64,000 bases of DNA from an uncultured Opitutales bacterium (GCA_944389315.1 CALXLX010000043.1:1-64000); one strand, 5' to 3'. Shown: positions 10,279 to 19,553, counted from the stretch's first letter. Notes: generated by a model not told the origin, from the letters alone. Made by a program: numbers and translations.

Positions 10279-10998
10279 CTAAGAATGTTTACTGTCTGCG
10301 CAATTGCGGCTTCTATGCATTTTCCCTGAAGCCGCTGAGAAACTATATTCCACCCTATCGTAAATTTCCCGCATAGGAACTGCCGAATTTAAGTTCAAGC
10401 TCACCCAATGTTTCTTGTTCATGTGGTAGGCGTTGAAATAACCCTCATTATCGACGGTACCACTGAGGATATTCGGGTCTATCCTTAGATTGATTATCTC
10501 CATATCCCTATCGGAATCTAATCCGAGCTTATCGGAGGGAATAACCATCAATACCCCGTACCACTTGCCGCTGTCACGCCTCCTAAAGACCGCCACTTTG
10601 GGGGATTTCTCCCATAGAAACTGCGGGGAGTCTCCATAGGTTTTCTCTATGTGCAAAATCAATCTGCGCGCGCTTGCGCTTTTAAAAACAGACTTCTTAA
10701 AGCACCGCGAAGCGATTTTCTCAAGCAGGGCGCGATAGGCTTTGCGAACTCTGTTCACAAGCTCTCCCCTCGCCTCCTCGACAAGATGCAGGGAATATTC
10801 CTCGCCGAATTGGGTCTCTATCAGTTTCGCCTCCACATTTCCCCTTTTAGAAATCCGCACGAGCAGTTTAAATTGCCCGTCCAAAATATCCTCCGCATAA
10901 CTGTAGAAATCTGCGGAACAAGAAAATCCGAATGCCCGCAATGATGAAAAATCGCATTGCGTATCCTTGAATATTTCTTCCGTGATATAATTTTTCAT
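10279..10998 (-). CDS. MmcQ/YjbR family protein
   Basis: The C-terminal half (about residues 108-230) matches the MmcQ/YjbR family: FLWEKSPKVAVFRRRDSGKWYGVLM, then DMEIINLRIDPNIL, then GYFNAYHMNKKHWVSL. That fold resembles frataxin/CyaY, and the family is often suggested to bind DNA, but its role is unknown. The N-terminal ~105 residues form a less conserved domain. The ATG at 10998 (MKNYITEE) is preferred to a TTG at 11016. The gene stands alone between rsfS (convergent) and a glycosidase terminator. The total length of 239 residues is about twice that of single-domain YjbR, so it is the two-domain form. Confidence 0.8.
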   Translation of the reverse strand: MKNYITEEIFKDTQCDFSSLRAFGFSCSADFYSYAEDILDGQFKLLVRISKRGNVEAKLIETQFGEEYSLHLVEEARGELVNRVRKAYRALLEKIASRCFKKSVFKSASARRLILHIEKTYGDSPQFLWEKSPKVAVFRRRDSGKWYGVLMVIPSDKLGLDSDRDMEIINLRIDPNILSGTVDNEGYFNAYHMNKKHWVSLNLNSAVPMREIYDRVEYSFSAASGKMHRSRNCADSKHS

Positions 10999-11101
10999 GC
11001 AAATTTCAAAGGCCAAAGCAAAACTTCAACAGATGCCTTGTAGGCCGGTTATCCGCAGCAGTAAAGCCAAAAGATTTGGGGAATCCGCCCCGGCTCGCGG
11101 C

Positions 11102-11146
11102 AAAAAAAGCGGCCTGGAAGATCGGACATTCTCCCAAGCCGCTTTT
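11102..11146 (-). terminator. Terminator after the GH36-like glycosidase gene
   Basis: Read leftward, GCGGCTTGG and CCAGGCCGC pair over nine positions (one G-T) around a 16-base loop. Seven T follow (the A-run at 11102-11108). It lies about 50 bases beyond the stop codon of the glycosidase gene. Confidence 0.75.
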
Positions 11147-11194
11147 AATCTGCATAGGCGCTTAAGGCCTATCAAAAATGCGCTCTATGAATTT

Positions 11195-13393
11195 TTAGTC
11201 GAAGCGGCGCGTCACGACAAACTTCGTGTAGGGTGCAAGGGCCTTCCAGAAGCCTCCGCCTATCGGCGCGAACCTCAGCCCCGGAGATACGGGCCGACCC
11301 TTCTCAAGATAGAGCACAAACTCCCCGCCCTCGCGCAGTTTTATAGTGCAACCGGATTTCTTCGCGTCCAAGAATATCACCGAAGCGGGGGAAAGATACT
11401 TGCCGCTTAGGCCTATCACCGCCCAGTCGTTGACAATAGGGGCTATCAGAACCAATCTGCCGTCGAGAGGCTTAGGCAGGTCGAAGTCAACCTCCCCGGA
11501 GAGCTTTCCGCCCTTGCCGGCAAACCAGTCGTACCAGACCAGCCCCTGCTGGGGGATCTCCCACTTTTCGGGCTTTGGCCTTATCATCATGCCGGCGAGC
11601 TTGTAGTCCTCCGGGGAAACCCACGCCTTCTGTGAGGGGTCCTTTATCGGGTTTTGCTCCGCCACGGTGGTAAGGCTCATGCCGTTGGGGAATTTCGGGT
11701 TCTTATCCGGATTTTGCAATATGTTGTGGAGCATCACCGCCGCGCAGCCGTTGGCAAGCGGAGCTATGACCCTGTAGGGTGCGTTCTTGTCCGAGAGAGA
11801 ATTTGCAAACATGCTGTCCGGCAGGGGAACCGCGGGAGCCAGCGGGCGAAGTATCTCGCCGTCCTTATAGCATAGGCGCATTATGAGCTCTTTGTCGAAA
11901 TCTTTGGGATCGTCGGAAAGATAAACGGGAGCCCCCGAGAGAGCCTTGGATATGGACATGTCCTTTGCGGCGTCCTTGTCGCTGGAATGGAACATGTCGT
12001 GGTCGGGCCAATAGAGATTGCCCAGCCACACAGAATTGTGGTACGACTGGCGCAAGTGCGACATCGCGGTATTGGGCTTCATCTTAAAGTAGTCCACCGA
12101 GCACCTTATCACGGAGCTGTTCTTCGAGTTGAAGAAAGTAGCCCCGCTGTGGGCCATGCAGCTGATGAGGCCGTCGAGCTTCTCGGAGCAGGCGTCCTCG
12201 AGAGCCTGAGAGCACCAGTTGTTGCTCGCCACGGCGTTTGGCAGCTTGCCCTTGGCCTTGTTGAGGTAGCCGGTCTGCACGTCTATCTTTACAAAATCAA
12301 AGCCGTAATCGTCCACGGAACCTATGAAGGAGTCGTAGAACCTCTTGGCGCCTTCGCGCGTCTTTCCGGGGATAAGAGTATTGTCCGAAATCTTCGCCAG
12401 GTCCCCGTTCAGGGCGCCCAGATCGTTGTTTGCGTCAATGCCGTTCCAAAGGCCGTAATAGCAGTGCCAAAGGCCGAACCACTTTACCTTGTCCGGATTG
12501 CGCTTTGCAATCAGCCTCTCCCAACCGCCGGGAAAACGCTTTGCATCCGGCGCAAAGCTCTTGAGCCTGAGCTTCTCCTCCTGCTGGAAACCGTCGTCCA
12601 CGAGAATCCAACGCACGGGAACCCCGCTCTTTTCGATGTTGTCCACCGTGCGGCAGAGAAGGTCGAGATTTATATTTTTGTGGTACTGCTCCCAGCTGCA
12701 CCAACCCAAATATTTGAACTGCTCGGGCAGAGCCTTTTCGGATATGAATTTGAAGGAGTCCTCCATGCCGTCAAGCTTCGAGGCCTCAAGCCAGGCCAGA
12801 CGCACGGCCTCGTACGGGTTGTCCGCAGTTGCCCATACCACAAGCGGGATATCCCCGCGGAGAGCGTCCGTGCCGAAGTTGCTGGCCTTTAACGTAAGGG
12901 AGGAATCCTCGCCAGCATACAACCAAGACATCGCCTTCCCCGAAGTTATCGGGAGTATCGCCGTATATTCTTTATCTGAAATTTTTAAAAGCGCATATAC
13001 TCCGCCTTCCCTGCCGGCGCTTACATACACCGCGTCCTGAGCCGGGCTCTTGCCGAACTGGGCGCCGAAGTTCTCGTCAACTATCCACGGATTCAGGCGG
13101 TTGGCAACATACGGAAATACCTTTGAATACTGGCCGTCAGCCGAGGCAAACCACAGCTTCTGAAACTTCGGCAGCAGTATCCTGCGGGACAAATCAACCC
13201 CGTTTATCTTACCCGTCCCCTTAAAATTCTCTTCAACGACAACGCCGTTCTTTGCTGTGCGCATGTCGAGGAGGTTGTCGCCCACAAATACATCGTCGGA
13301 ATTTGCCACGTTGCTTGAGCATGACGCGCAAATCAGCGCCGCCGACGCCGCAACAAATAGCAGGCTGTTTAATTTAAAAACTATATTACTCAT
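11195..13393 (-). CDS. Raffinose synthase/Sip1-like alpha-galactosidase (GH36-related), predicted lipoprotein
   Basis: The 732-residue protein matches the raffinose-synthase/seed-imbibition branch of GH36. It has LGWCSWEQYHKNI, then VRWILVDDGFQQ, then a nucleophile region FVKIDVQTGYLN (catalytic Asp of KxD), then IRCSVDYF and a WPDHDMFHS block. Family members hydrolyse alpha-galactosides or transfer galactose, and the substrate here is unknown. The N-terminus MSNIVFKLNSLLFVAASAAL leads to ICASCSS, a likely lipobox cysteine, so it is probably periplasmic and membrane-anchored. The start at 13393 is chosen because it gives this signal (MFIS at 13405 is an alternative). A more upstream in-frame start would put unrelated sequence first. 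It has its own terminator. Confidence 0.85.
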   Translation of the reverse strand: MSNIVFKLNSLLFVAASAALICASCSSNVANSDDVFVGDNLLDMRTAKNGVVVEENFKGTGKINGVDLSRRILLPKFQKLWFASADGQYSKVFPYVANRLNPWIVDENFGAQFGKSPAQDAVYVSAGREGGVYALLKISDKEYTAILPITSGKAMSWLYAGEDSSLTLKASNFGTDALRGDIPLVVWATADNPYEAVRLAWLEASKLDGMEDSFKFISEKALPEQFKYLGWCSWEQYHKNINLDLLCRTVDNIEKSGVPVRWILVDDGFQQEEKLRLKSFAPDAKRFPGGWERLIAKRNPDKVKWFGLWHCYYGLWNGIDANNDLGALNGDLAKISDNTLIPGKTREGAKRFYDSFIGSVDDYGFDFVKIDVQTGYLNKAKGKLPNAVASNNWCSQALEDACSEKLDGLISCMAHSGATFFNSKNSSVIRCSVDYFKMKPNTAMSHLRQSYHNSVWLGNLYWPDHDMFHSSDKDAAKDMSISKALSGAPVYLSDDPKDFDKELIMRLCYKDGEILRPLAPAVPLPDSMFANSLSDKNAPYRVIAPLANGCAAVMLHNILQNPDKNPKFPNGMSLTTVAEQNPIKDPSQKAWVSPEDYKLAGMMIRPKPEKWEIPQQGLVWYDWFAGKGGKLSGEVDFDLPKPLDGRLVLIAPIVNDWAVIGLSGKYLSPASVIFLDAKKSGCTIKLREGGEFVLYLEKGRPVSPGLRFAPIGGGFWKALAPYTKFVVTRRFD

Positions 13394-13471
13394 GCTAATA
13401 AACATATATTGAAAAAATCGTAATGTTACTCCATTTATCCCTTTCTGCGAGAAAAAAAACAACGTGCCGAG

Positions 13472-13498
13472 AAAAAAACCGCCCCGGAAAGGGCGGTT
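13472..13498 (-). terminator. Terminator after the first PEP-CTERM gene
   Basis: AACCGCCC (13477-13484) pairs with GGGCGGTT (13491-13498) around CGGAAA. Read leftward it is followed by the A-run at 13472-13478, which gives a U-tract in the RNA. It is 31 bases beyond the stop of the PEP-CTERM gene at 13530. Confidence 0.85.
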
Positions 13499-13529
13499 AA
13501 AAAATAAGGCACAAGTTGCCAGGCGTCGG

Positions 13530-14558
13530 CTATTTCCTTCTTCCAAGGAATGCGGCCCCCAGGGCAAAAAGGCCGAATAAAACCGCATACTCTGCAGGTT
13601 CGGGAATCACCGCAGGGGAGACTTTAACAATGTCCAACAATTGGTGGGTCGACGACAGCCAAACCGTGTCTACAAGCTCCAAAGTGGTGGTGTCGTACTC
13701 GGAAATAGTATAGTCGTCATACAGGACAAACAGGGAATATGCGTCGCCACCCCAAACAGAGATTATCTCCTTCCCGTCCTTCGAAACGTCCATAGAAACC
13801 TCCCTGTTTATTACGCCGGTTTTGTTGTCCTTAACCTGATAGAAATGCACAAGGCCTTCAGTATCGAGCAGGGCAAGCTGCTCGGTGACTTCCGAGTCGT
13901 ACGGGGTAGAGAAATATCCCGTGGCAAAATCTTTATACTCAATGTTGGCTACGTCCCAACGCGGAGCCTGGATTTCGTTGTCCACGCGCCAAACCTGGAA
14001 TGCCGCAGCCGCCGTCGCCGGAATTTGATAGCGGTAAATGAAGGATGTCAGATATTCCCCGCCAAAGGCCTCCTTGTTGTACCTGTTCACAAGAGCAGTC
14101 AGAATGCCGTCCGTGGATATCGAATTTATCGCAACAACCCTGTCTATGTAATCTGTTTTGCTATTGGACGCCACAAATACCGAGGCGTAGGCTGCCGGCT
14201 GCGACCTCTGGAGTTCCGCCCCGTCGGAGACGCCCGCCGTAAGCGGATCCGCATAAGCGTTGACCGTAAAGTAATTGCTGTCCTCGTTGGGAGTGTCCCT
14301 CTGCAGAAGCATGCCAGGAAGCCCGTTTGAGTTTGGTATTATGCCAGCGCCATAGGCTATGCTGTTTGCGCCTTCATAGGCGGAAGTCTGAAGCGTTACA
14401 TAGCCAAGCTGGTTAAACGACGAGTCGAAATACATCAGTACCCTTTGGCTCGAACCGCCCGAGAGCGAACCCAGCCCTATATACGCGGCATTTTCATATT
14501 GCGCAAACATGGTCAATGCCGCGGAAATGCAAATAAGTATTGTAGATAGTTTTTTCAT
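13530..14558 (-). CDS. PEP-CTERM protein, paralogue 1
   Basis: This 342-residue secreted protein has a signal peptide (MKKLSTILICISAALTMFA) and a C-terminal PEP-CTERM anchor: IPEP, a hydrophobic helix (YAVLFGLFALGAAFLG) and a final RRK. Such anchors are cut by an exosortase in the inner membrane, and none is encoded in this window. The middle is beta-rich with repeated phrases such as SSQRVLMYFDSSFNQLGY and DSEVTEQLALLDTEGLVHFY, suggesting a propeller-like fold, but I do not recognise the family. It is clearly paralogous along its full length to the next gene upstream (14791-15825), the result of tandem duplication. It has its own terminator. Confidence 0.85.
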   Translation of the reverse strand: MKKLSTILICISAALTMFAQYENAAYIGLGSLSGGSSQRVLMYFDSSFNQLGYVTLQTSAYEGANSIAYGAGIIPNSNGLPGMLLQRDTPNEDSNYFTVNAYADPLTAGVSDGAELQRSQPAAYASVFVASNSKTDYIDRVVAINSISTDGILTALVNRYNKEAFGGEYLTSFIYRYQIPATAAAAFQVWRVDNEIQAPRWDVANIEYKDFATGYFSTPYDSEVTEQLALLDTEGLVHFYQVKDNKTGVINREVSMDVSKDGKEIISVWGGDAYSLFVLYDDYTISEYDTTTLELVDTVWLSSTHQLLDIVKVSPAVIPEPAEYAVLFGLFALGAAFLGRRK

Positions 14559-14589
14559 GTACGGGATAGATTTGTCCTTAGAACAAATA

Positions 14590-14610
14590 ACAATGGTTCA
14601 ACATTGTCAA
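14590..14610 (-). promoter_or_regulatory. Inverted repeat overlapping a TTGACA element upstream of a PEP-CTERM gene
   Basis: ACAATG (14590-14595) and CATTGT (14602-14607) form a perfect six-base inverted repeat around six bases. On the minus strand a TTGACA (14610-14605) overlaps its edge, 47 bases before the ATG at 14558. It could be a promoter with an operator. The -10 element is poor. Confidence 0.3.
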
Positions 14611-14736
14611 CTGATTATTGTCTAAATATTTCTACCTGCTGGCGCGGAGCATTGAAAGCCGGCAAAATGCAGGAATCTAAAATGGGGCTCCCGACCAAGA
14701 AAAGCAGCGCCCCCTTTCCCACAACATTAAAGGAGC

Positions 14737-14766
14737 AAAAAAAAGCCGCCCCTGAATGGAGCGGCC
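14737..14766 (-). terminator. Terminator after the second PEP-CTERM gene
   Basis: Read leftward, GCCGCTCC pairs with GGGGCGGC (one G-T pair) around about five bases. Eight T follow (A-run 14737-14744). It lies 25 bases beyond the stop of the gene at 14791, so the two paralogues are separate transcription units. Confidence 0.75.
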
Positions 14767-14790
14767 CACGCAAAGCATGTAGATTTGCAA

Positions 14791-15825
14791 CTATCTTCTT
14801 GCGCGCCTAAGCAGGGCAACCCCCAACGCCAAAGCGCCGAAAAGCGCAGCATATGCGGCAGGCTCCGGCACCACTACGGGAGATACCTTAACCATGTCTA
14901 TGATTCCATAATCCGTAGAGAGAAACGAAGAGGAACGAAACTCCTTGCTTATAGTATCGTACTCCATCACGGAATAGTCGCTGTACAATACGAAGAGGGA
15001 ATAGTTGTCTCCTCCCCAGATGGACAACACATCTTTGCCGTCCATAGCCACAGACATGGTCCCCTTGTCTATGATATTTGTCTTGGGGTCTTTCACCTGG
15101 AAGAAATGCACAGTCCCGTCGGCGGTGATGCAGGCAATCTGGTCGGTGACTTCGGAGTCGTACGGGGAAAAGAATATGCCCGTTGTAAAGTCTTTGTACT
15201 CCACTCCGGTGTCGACGTCCCATCTTGGAGCCTGAGTCTCCGTATCCACCCTGTAAACGGGAACTCCGTATACCCCGCTCTCGGGAACTTGATAGCGATA
15301 TATAAAGGATGATATGAAGGAATTGTCCGATATATTATAGCGGTTTACGAGGGCCAGCAAAATGCCGTCCGTGTTTGCGGAACCTAACGATACTACATTG
15401 TCCACATAAGGTGTAAGATGCGACGACGCCATCTGCAAGTTTATATACGTGCAGCTTTGGTCGCGCGGAAGCTGCCCGCCGCTGGATATAGCCGACGCCA
15501 AAGGGTCCTTATAGCAGTTCACTTCCCTTGAAGAAGTCGTAGTGTACGACGATACCCTTTGCAAAACCAAAGCGGGGGCATTCCCTCCATTGGGAATTAT
15601 CCCGTTTCCGTAGGCTATGCTGTTGGCCCCCTCGTAGGCGGATGTCTCCAAAGTAAGGTACCCGAGCTGGTTAAACGAGGAGTCGAAATACATCAGCACT
15701 CTTTGGCTCGAGGCGCCCGAAAGCGATCCGAGCGCCAGATATTCGGCGTTCTCCCACTGGGCAAACAAAGATGATACGGCAAGAAGCGGGCATGCAAAAC
15801 ACAAATAAAAAAACCGTTTTTTCAT
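14791..15825 (-). CDS. PEP-CTERM protein, paralogue 2
   Basis: The 344-residue product has a signal peptide (MKKRFFYLCFACPLLAVSSL) and a PEP-CTERM tail: VPEP, a hydrophobic helix and a final RRARR. It matches paralogue 1 along its whole length. The first ~70 mature residues are nearly identical (EYLALGSLSGASSQRVLMYF, then SFNQLGYLTLETSAYEGANS), while the middle is more diverged. Function is unknown; it is presumed cell-surface after exosortase processing. A TATAAT (15837-15832) lies only six bases before the ATG, so the transcript would be nearly leaderless if that element is used. Confidence 0.85.
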   Translation of the reverse strand: MKKRFFYLCFACPLLAVSSLFAQWENAEYLALGSLSGASSQRVLMYFDSSFNQLGYLTLETSAYEGANSIAYGNGIIPNGGNAPALVLQRVSSYTTTSSREVNCYKDPLASAISSGGQLPRDQSCTYINLQMASSHLTPYVDNVVSLGSANTDGILLALVNRYNISDNSFISSFIYRYQVPESGVYGVPVYRVDTETQAPRWDVDTGVEYKDFTTGIFFSPYDSEVTDQIACITADGTVHFFQVKDPKTNIIDKGTMSVAMDGKDVLSIWGGDNYSLFVLYSDYSVMEYDTISKEFRSSSFLSTDYGIIDMVKVSPVVVPEPAAYAALFGALALGVALLRRARR

Positions 15826-16058
15826 AGCACTATTATAAATATATGGAGGTTTCAGAGTTCGTCTGTTGATTTTTACTTACATTCAATATGTGTCAAATAT
15901 ATATTCTTATATAAAAAAAGAATTTACATTTATAATACGCATTTACAACAAAACCAAAAATAATGCCAATATTTTGCTAATAAAAATTTTCAGCCACTAT
16001 AGTTTTGCAGAGAACTTGAATCTTGAAAAAATAAATCTTAGGCAAAATATACAGGCAC
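15826..16058. other. AT-rich divergent promoter region
   Basis: This 233-base stretch between the PEP-CTERM gene (leftward) and the YgiQ gene (rightward) is far more AT-rich than its surroundings. It carries a TATAAT for the leftward gene at 15837-15832 and several TATA-like runs. No gene or stable hairpin was seen. Confidence 0.5.
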
Positions 16059-17759
16059 ATGAACCATGCCGATCTGACAAGATTTGTTCCGACCTCGCGC
16101 GAGGAAATGCGCGCGCGCGGCTGGGACGGCGTGGACATTCTCATTATAAGCGGAGACGCCTATGTAGACCACCCGACCTTCGGGCCGCCCCTGATTGCAA
16201 GAATACTGCTCGATGCCGGATACAAAGTTGGCTTTATACCACAGCCCGACTGGAAGAATCCGGACAGCCTAAAGATTTTTGGACGCCCACGGCTGGGATG
16301 CGGGGTATCCAGCGGCAATATGGACTCCATGGTAAAGCTGTACACCGCCGGGCGCCGACTGCGCAAGGAGGACATGTTCTCCGAAGACGGCAGGACGGGA
16401 ATGTGCCCGCCGCATGCCTCCGTAGTCTACAGCCAGCTTGCGAAGAGGGCCTTTCCGGGGACGCTCGTTGTATTGGGAGGGGTCGAGGCAAGTCTGAGAA
16501 GATTCGCGCATTACGACTATTGGCAGGACAAGATGCGCCCGTCGGTTCTTGTGGATTCAAAGGCCGACATACTCTGCTACGGCATGGGGGAGATAACCAT
16601 GCCAGAGATATTCTCCCGCATAAAGAGAGGGCAGCCGCTCGACGGCATACGCGGCACATGCAGGTATCTTGGGGGGAAGGAGTCTGCCGCCTACAAGATA
16701 GACGGCTGCTGCGTTGAGCTACCATCCTACGAGGAATTCGTCTCCGACAAGGCCGCCATAATGAGGCAGACAAAGATTGTAGAGAGGGAATCCAACCCGT
16801 GGAACGCCAAAAGGCTCGTGCAGTGGACAAACAAGCGCCTTCTTGTGGCCGAGCCTCCGCGCGAGCCCATGACGACAGAACAGTTCGACAGGGTTTCCGA
16901 GCTTCCCTTCGCAATGAGGCCCCACCCCATGTACAAGGGCCGGATAGGCGCGTGGGAGATGATAAAGGATTCCGTCACGGTTGTGAGGGGCTGTCCCGGC
17001 GGGTGCGCCTTCTGCGGGCTGGTCTGCCACCAGGGGCGCCAGATTGTATCCAGAAGCCCCGGGAGCGTGTTGCGCAGCGTAGGCAAGCTTACGAAAGAGC
17101 CGTTTTTCAAAGGCACAATTAGCGACTTGGGCGGGGCTGCGGGCAACATGTACCGCCACAGGCCAAAAGACGCCAACATCTGCCGCAAATGCCATAGATA
17201 CTCGTGCATATTCCCCTCCCTATGCCCCAACTACAATGCCGACGAAAAGCCCCTGATGGATCTGCTCGACAAGGTCGCCGCCTTGCCTAAGGTCAAGCAT
17301 GTTTACATAAACTCTGGGATAAGGCTAGACCTTGCCCTGCTGCAAAGGCGGCAGACAGAGAAGATAATAATGGAAAACACCGGGGGGCAGATAAGCGTCG
17401 CGCCCGAGCATATGGACGCCGATGTGCTGCGCCTTATGCGCAAGGGAAAAGCCGGCGAATTCGACAAATTCAAAGAGATATTTGAAGACGCAAACAGGCG
17501 GGCCGGCAAGAGGCAGTTCATGGTTCCGTATTTCATATCCAACTTTCCCGGTTGCACGGAGGAACAGGCGAATAAAGTTTACGATTATCTTGAGAAGAAC
17601 CATCTTAAGGTTCAGCAGATGCAGGACTACATCCCCCTGCCCATGACCATGGGCTGCGCAATGTACTGCTCGGAAACCGCCCCCGACGGAACCCCGATAA
17701 GGGTGAACAAGGGGCTCGCCCAAAGGCGCGCGCAGCGCAACATGCTGCGCGGCCGCTGA
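16059..17759 (+). CDS. YgiQ-family radical SAM protein (UPF0313)
   Basis: The 566-residue protein has the YgiQ layout: an N-terminal domain opening LTRFVPTSREEMRARGWDGVDI, with the family's HPTFGPPLIARIL block, then a radical SAM core. The cluster motif CPGGCAFC places cysteines at 312, 316 and 319. Downstream cysteine-rich stretches (CRKCHRYSCIFPSLCPNY) and AEP-type substrate-pocket sequence (SVAPEHMDADVLRLMRKG) are also characteristic. The reaction of YgiQ is not established. It is shorter than E. coli YgiQ, as it lacks the basic C-terminal extension. It is monocistronic, with an AT-rich leader. Confidence 0.92.
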   Translation: MNHADLTRFVPTSREEMRARGWDGVDILIISGDAYVDHPTFGPPLIARILLDAGYKVGFIPQPDWKNPDSLKIFGRPRLGCGVSSGNMDSMVKLYTAGRRLRKEDMFSEDGRTGMCPPHASVVYSQLAKRAFPGTLVVLGGVEASLRRFAHYDYWQDKMRPSVLVDSKADILCYGMGEITMPEIFSRIKRGQPLDGIRGTCRYLGGKESAAYKIDGCCVELPSYEEFVSDKAAIMRQTKIVERESNPWNAKRLVQWTNKRLLVAEPPREPMTTEQFDRVSELPFAMRPHPMYKGRIGAWEMIKDSVTVVRGCPGGCAFCGLVCHQGRQIVSRSPGSVLRSVGKLTKEPFFKGTISDLGGAAGNMYRHRPKDANICRKCHRYSCIFPSLCPNYNADEKPLMDLLDKVAALPKVKHVYINSGIRLDLALLQRRQTEKIIMENTGGQISVAPEHMDADVLRLMRKGKAGEFDKFKEIFEDANRRAGKRQFMVPYFISNFPGCTEEQANKVYDYLEKNHLKVQQMQDYIPLPMTMGCAMYCSETAPDGTPIRVNKGLAQRRAQRNMLRGR

Positions 17760-17995
17760 CAGATTTTCCGCACTCAAAGCTCTTTGCCGTAAATATTCCG
17801 CAGCCTGGTCCGACTATATATGCGCAGGAATATTTTGATGCGCCCAAGCTAAGCAGGCGCAAATGTAATTTTAAAATCCGCGCAATGCTCTTTTGTTTTT
17901 TCAAAAACAGAGTTGCAAAAATCCGCCTTATGGGCAAAGCCTTAAGATAATAAAGAACACCCGCATAAAGCGCACAAGACCAGCCATGCCGGCAT

Positions 17996-19525
17996 TTAAA
18001 ATTTGTCTTTGGGCCGGCCTCCCCTTATGAGCCAGGCTATCCAGCCTATCAGAAAGCCGCTGACAAATATCGTGCAGGTGCCGAACACCGGAATTAGGAA
18101 CATGCTGAACGGAGATTTCGGCACGAAGGGAAGGACCTCCGAGATTTTCTCCGAAAACGACATCCACGCAATGAGGATAATTCCGAGAACAACGCTTATT
18201 GCGGCAGATATGTTCCCGCTTCTCTTCCCCATTATTCCCAGGAGGAACAATCCCAGCATGCCCCCGCCGAATATGCCAGCCAAAACCCAGAACCTGTCCA
18301 GAGCGCTCTGGGCCTTTGTAAATCCGAGGGCCATGGACGTGCCCAGAAGGCCCCATATTATCGTGGATATTCTAAGGAAGGCCATCTCGGCCCTCTTGGA
18401 GGCGTTGGGAGCGAAGTAGCGCTTGTAATAGTCGGTCAGCAGTATGGTCGCCGACGAATTCAGCGAGCAGGACACCGTGCTCATCGCCGCGGCAAATACG
18501 GAGGCCACCAGCAGCCCCTTAAACCCCACGGGAAGGCTTGTTATCATGTAATAGGGAAACACGTAGTCCGGTTTCTGGGCGTACTCCGGCGAGAGCAATC
18601 CGGGGTTGAGCTTGTAGTAGCAAAACAGCGCCGTTCCTATGTAAAAGAACACCGCCGACAGCGGCAGATACACAAGGCCTCCTATCCACAAGCCCTTTCT
18701 TGCCTCTGCGTCGGACTTTGCTGTTATGTAACGCTGGACGTAGTTCTGGTCTATGCCAAAGTTCTGCAGATGAATAAAAAGGCCGTATATCAGAATGACA
18801 AACGCAGTGCTTTCCGAGAGCGACGCAAACGACATCTCCCAGCTGCCCAAAGAGAACTTGCCGTACTGCGCCGACACCTCCAGCAGGGCCCCGAAGCCTC
18901 CCGGGATATCGATAGTTATCAGCACCGCGCACAGGAAGGCGCCGAGTATAAGCACCGCCGTTTGGATTGCCTCCGTCCAGACAACCGCCACTATTCCGCC
19001 AACAAAAGTATAGAGCGTAACGGCGATTCCCGTTATGAGAATTACCGTATATATGTCCCACCCCAGCAGCACGCTCATGGGAAGCGCCATAAGATATGTC
19101 ACCGCGCCCATTCTGGCCAGCTGGGTGAGCAGATAGCAGACCCCCGGATACACCCTCGCCCAGGGGCCGAAGCGCTTTTCAAGATGCTCGTACGCCGATA
19201 CAGCGCCCGCCCTTCTGTAAAGCGGCAGAAAGAAATACACCGATATGACCGTGGCAATCGGGAGGGCTATGCTGAGCATAAACGGATTCCAATTGCTCGC
19301 ATAGGCCTTTCCCGGCAGCGCGAGGAAACTTATGGAGCTGACGAAGGAGCCCAGTATGGAAAGGCCCGTAAGCCAACCCGGCAAAGACCTGTCAGCCGCC
19401 ACAAAGCCTTCTACCGAGCGGCCTCCCCTGCGCATGCACAGAAAGCCTATGGCCATTGTGGCGACAAAGTACAGCACAATAACCGACGTATCTATCCACG
19501 AAAAACCCGACGAGCCAGAAATCAT
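17996..19525 (-). CDS. SSS-family sodium:solute symporter
   Basis: The 509-residue membrane protein has about 13 predicted helices and the SSS signatures: FVAADRSLPGWLTGLSILGS near the start and a conserved AAAMSTVSCSLNSSATILLTDYY block (residues ~340-360) that forms part of the Na2 site. The relatives I recall carry sialic acid, sugars or sugar acids. The ATG at 19525 follows a GAGGG ribosome-binding site by 9-10 bases and lies 28 bases after the aldolase stop, so both genes form one operon. Together they look like uptake and cleavage of one substrate, probably a keto-sugar acid. The specific substrate is inference. Confidence 0.9.
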   Translation of the reverse strand: MISGSSGFSWIDTSVIVLYFVATMAIGFLCMRRGGRSVEGFVAADRSLPGWLTGLSILGSFVSSISFLALPGKAYASNWNPFMLSIALPIATVISVYFFLPLYRRAGAVSAYEHLEKRFGPWARVYPGVCYLLTQLARMGAVTYLMALPMSVLLGWDIYTVILITGIAVTLYTFVGGIVAVVWTEAIQTAVLILGAFLCAVLITIDIPGGFGALLEVSAQYGKFSLGSWEMSFASLSESTAFVILIYGLFIHLQNFGIDQNYVQRYITAKSDAEARKGLWIGGLVYLPLSAVFFYIGTALFCYYKLNPGLLSPEYAQKPDYVFPYYMITSLPVGFKGLLVASVFAAAMSTVSCSLNSSATILLTDYYKRYFAPNASKRAEMAFLRISTIIWGLLGTSMALGFTKAQSALDRFWVLAGIFGGGMLGLFLLGIMGKRSGNISAAISVVLGIILIAWMSFSEKISEVLPFVPKSPFSMFLIPVFGTCTIFVSGFLIGWIAWLIRGGRPKDKF

Positions 19526-19553
19526 ATAAAATTCCCTCAAACCGTTACAGGAT

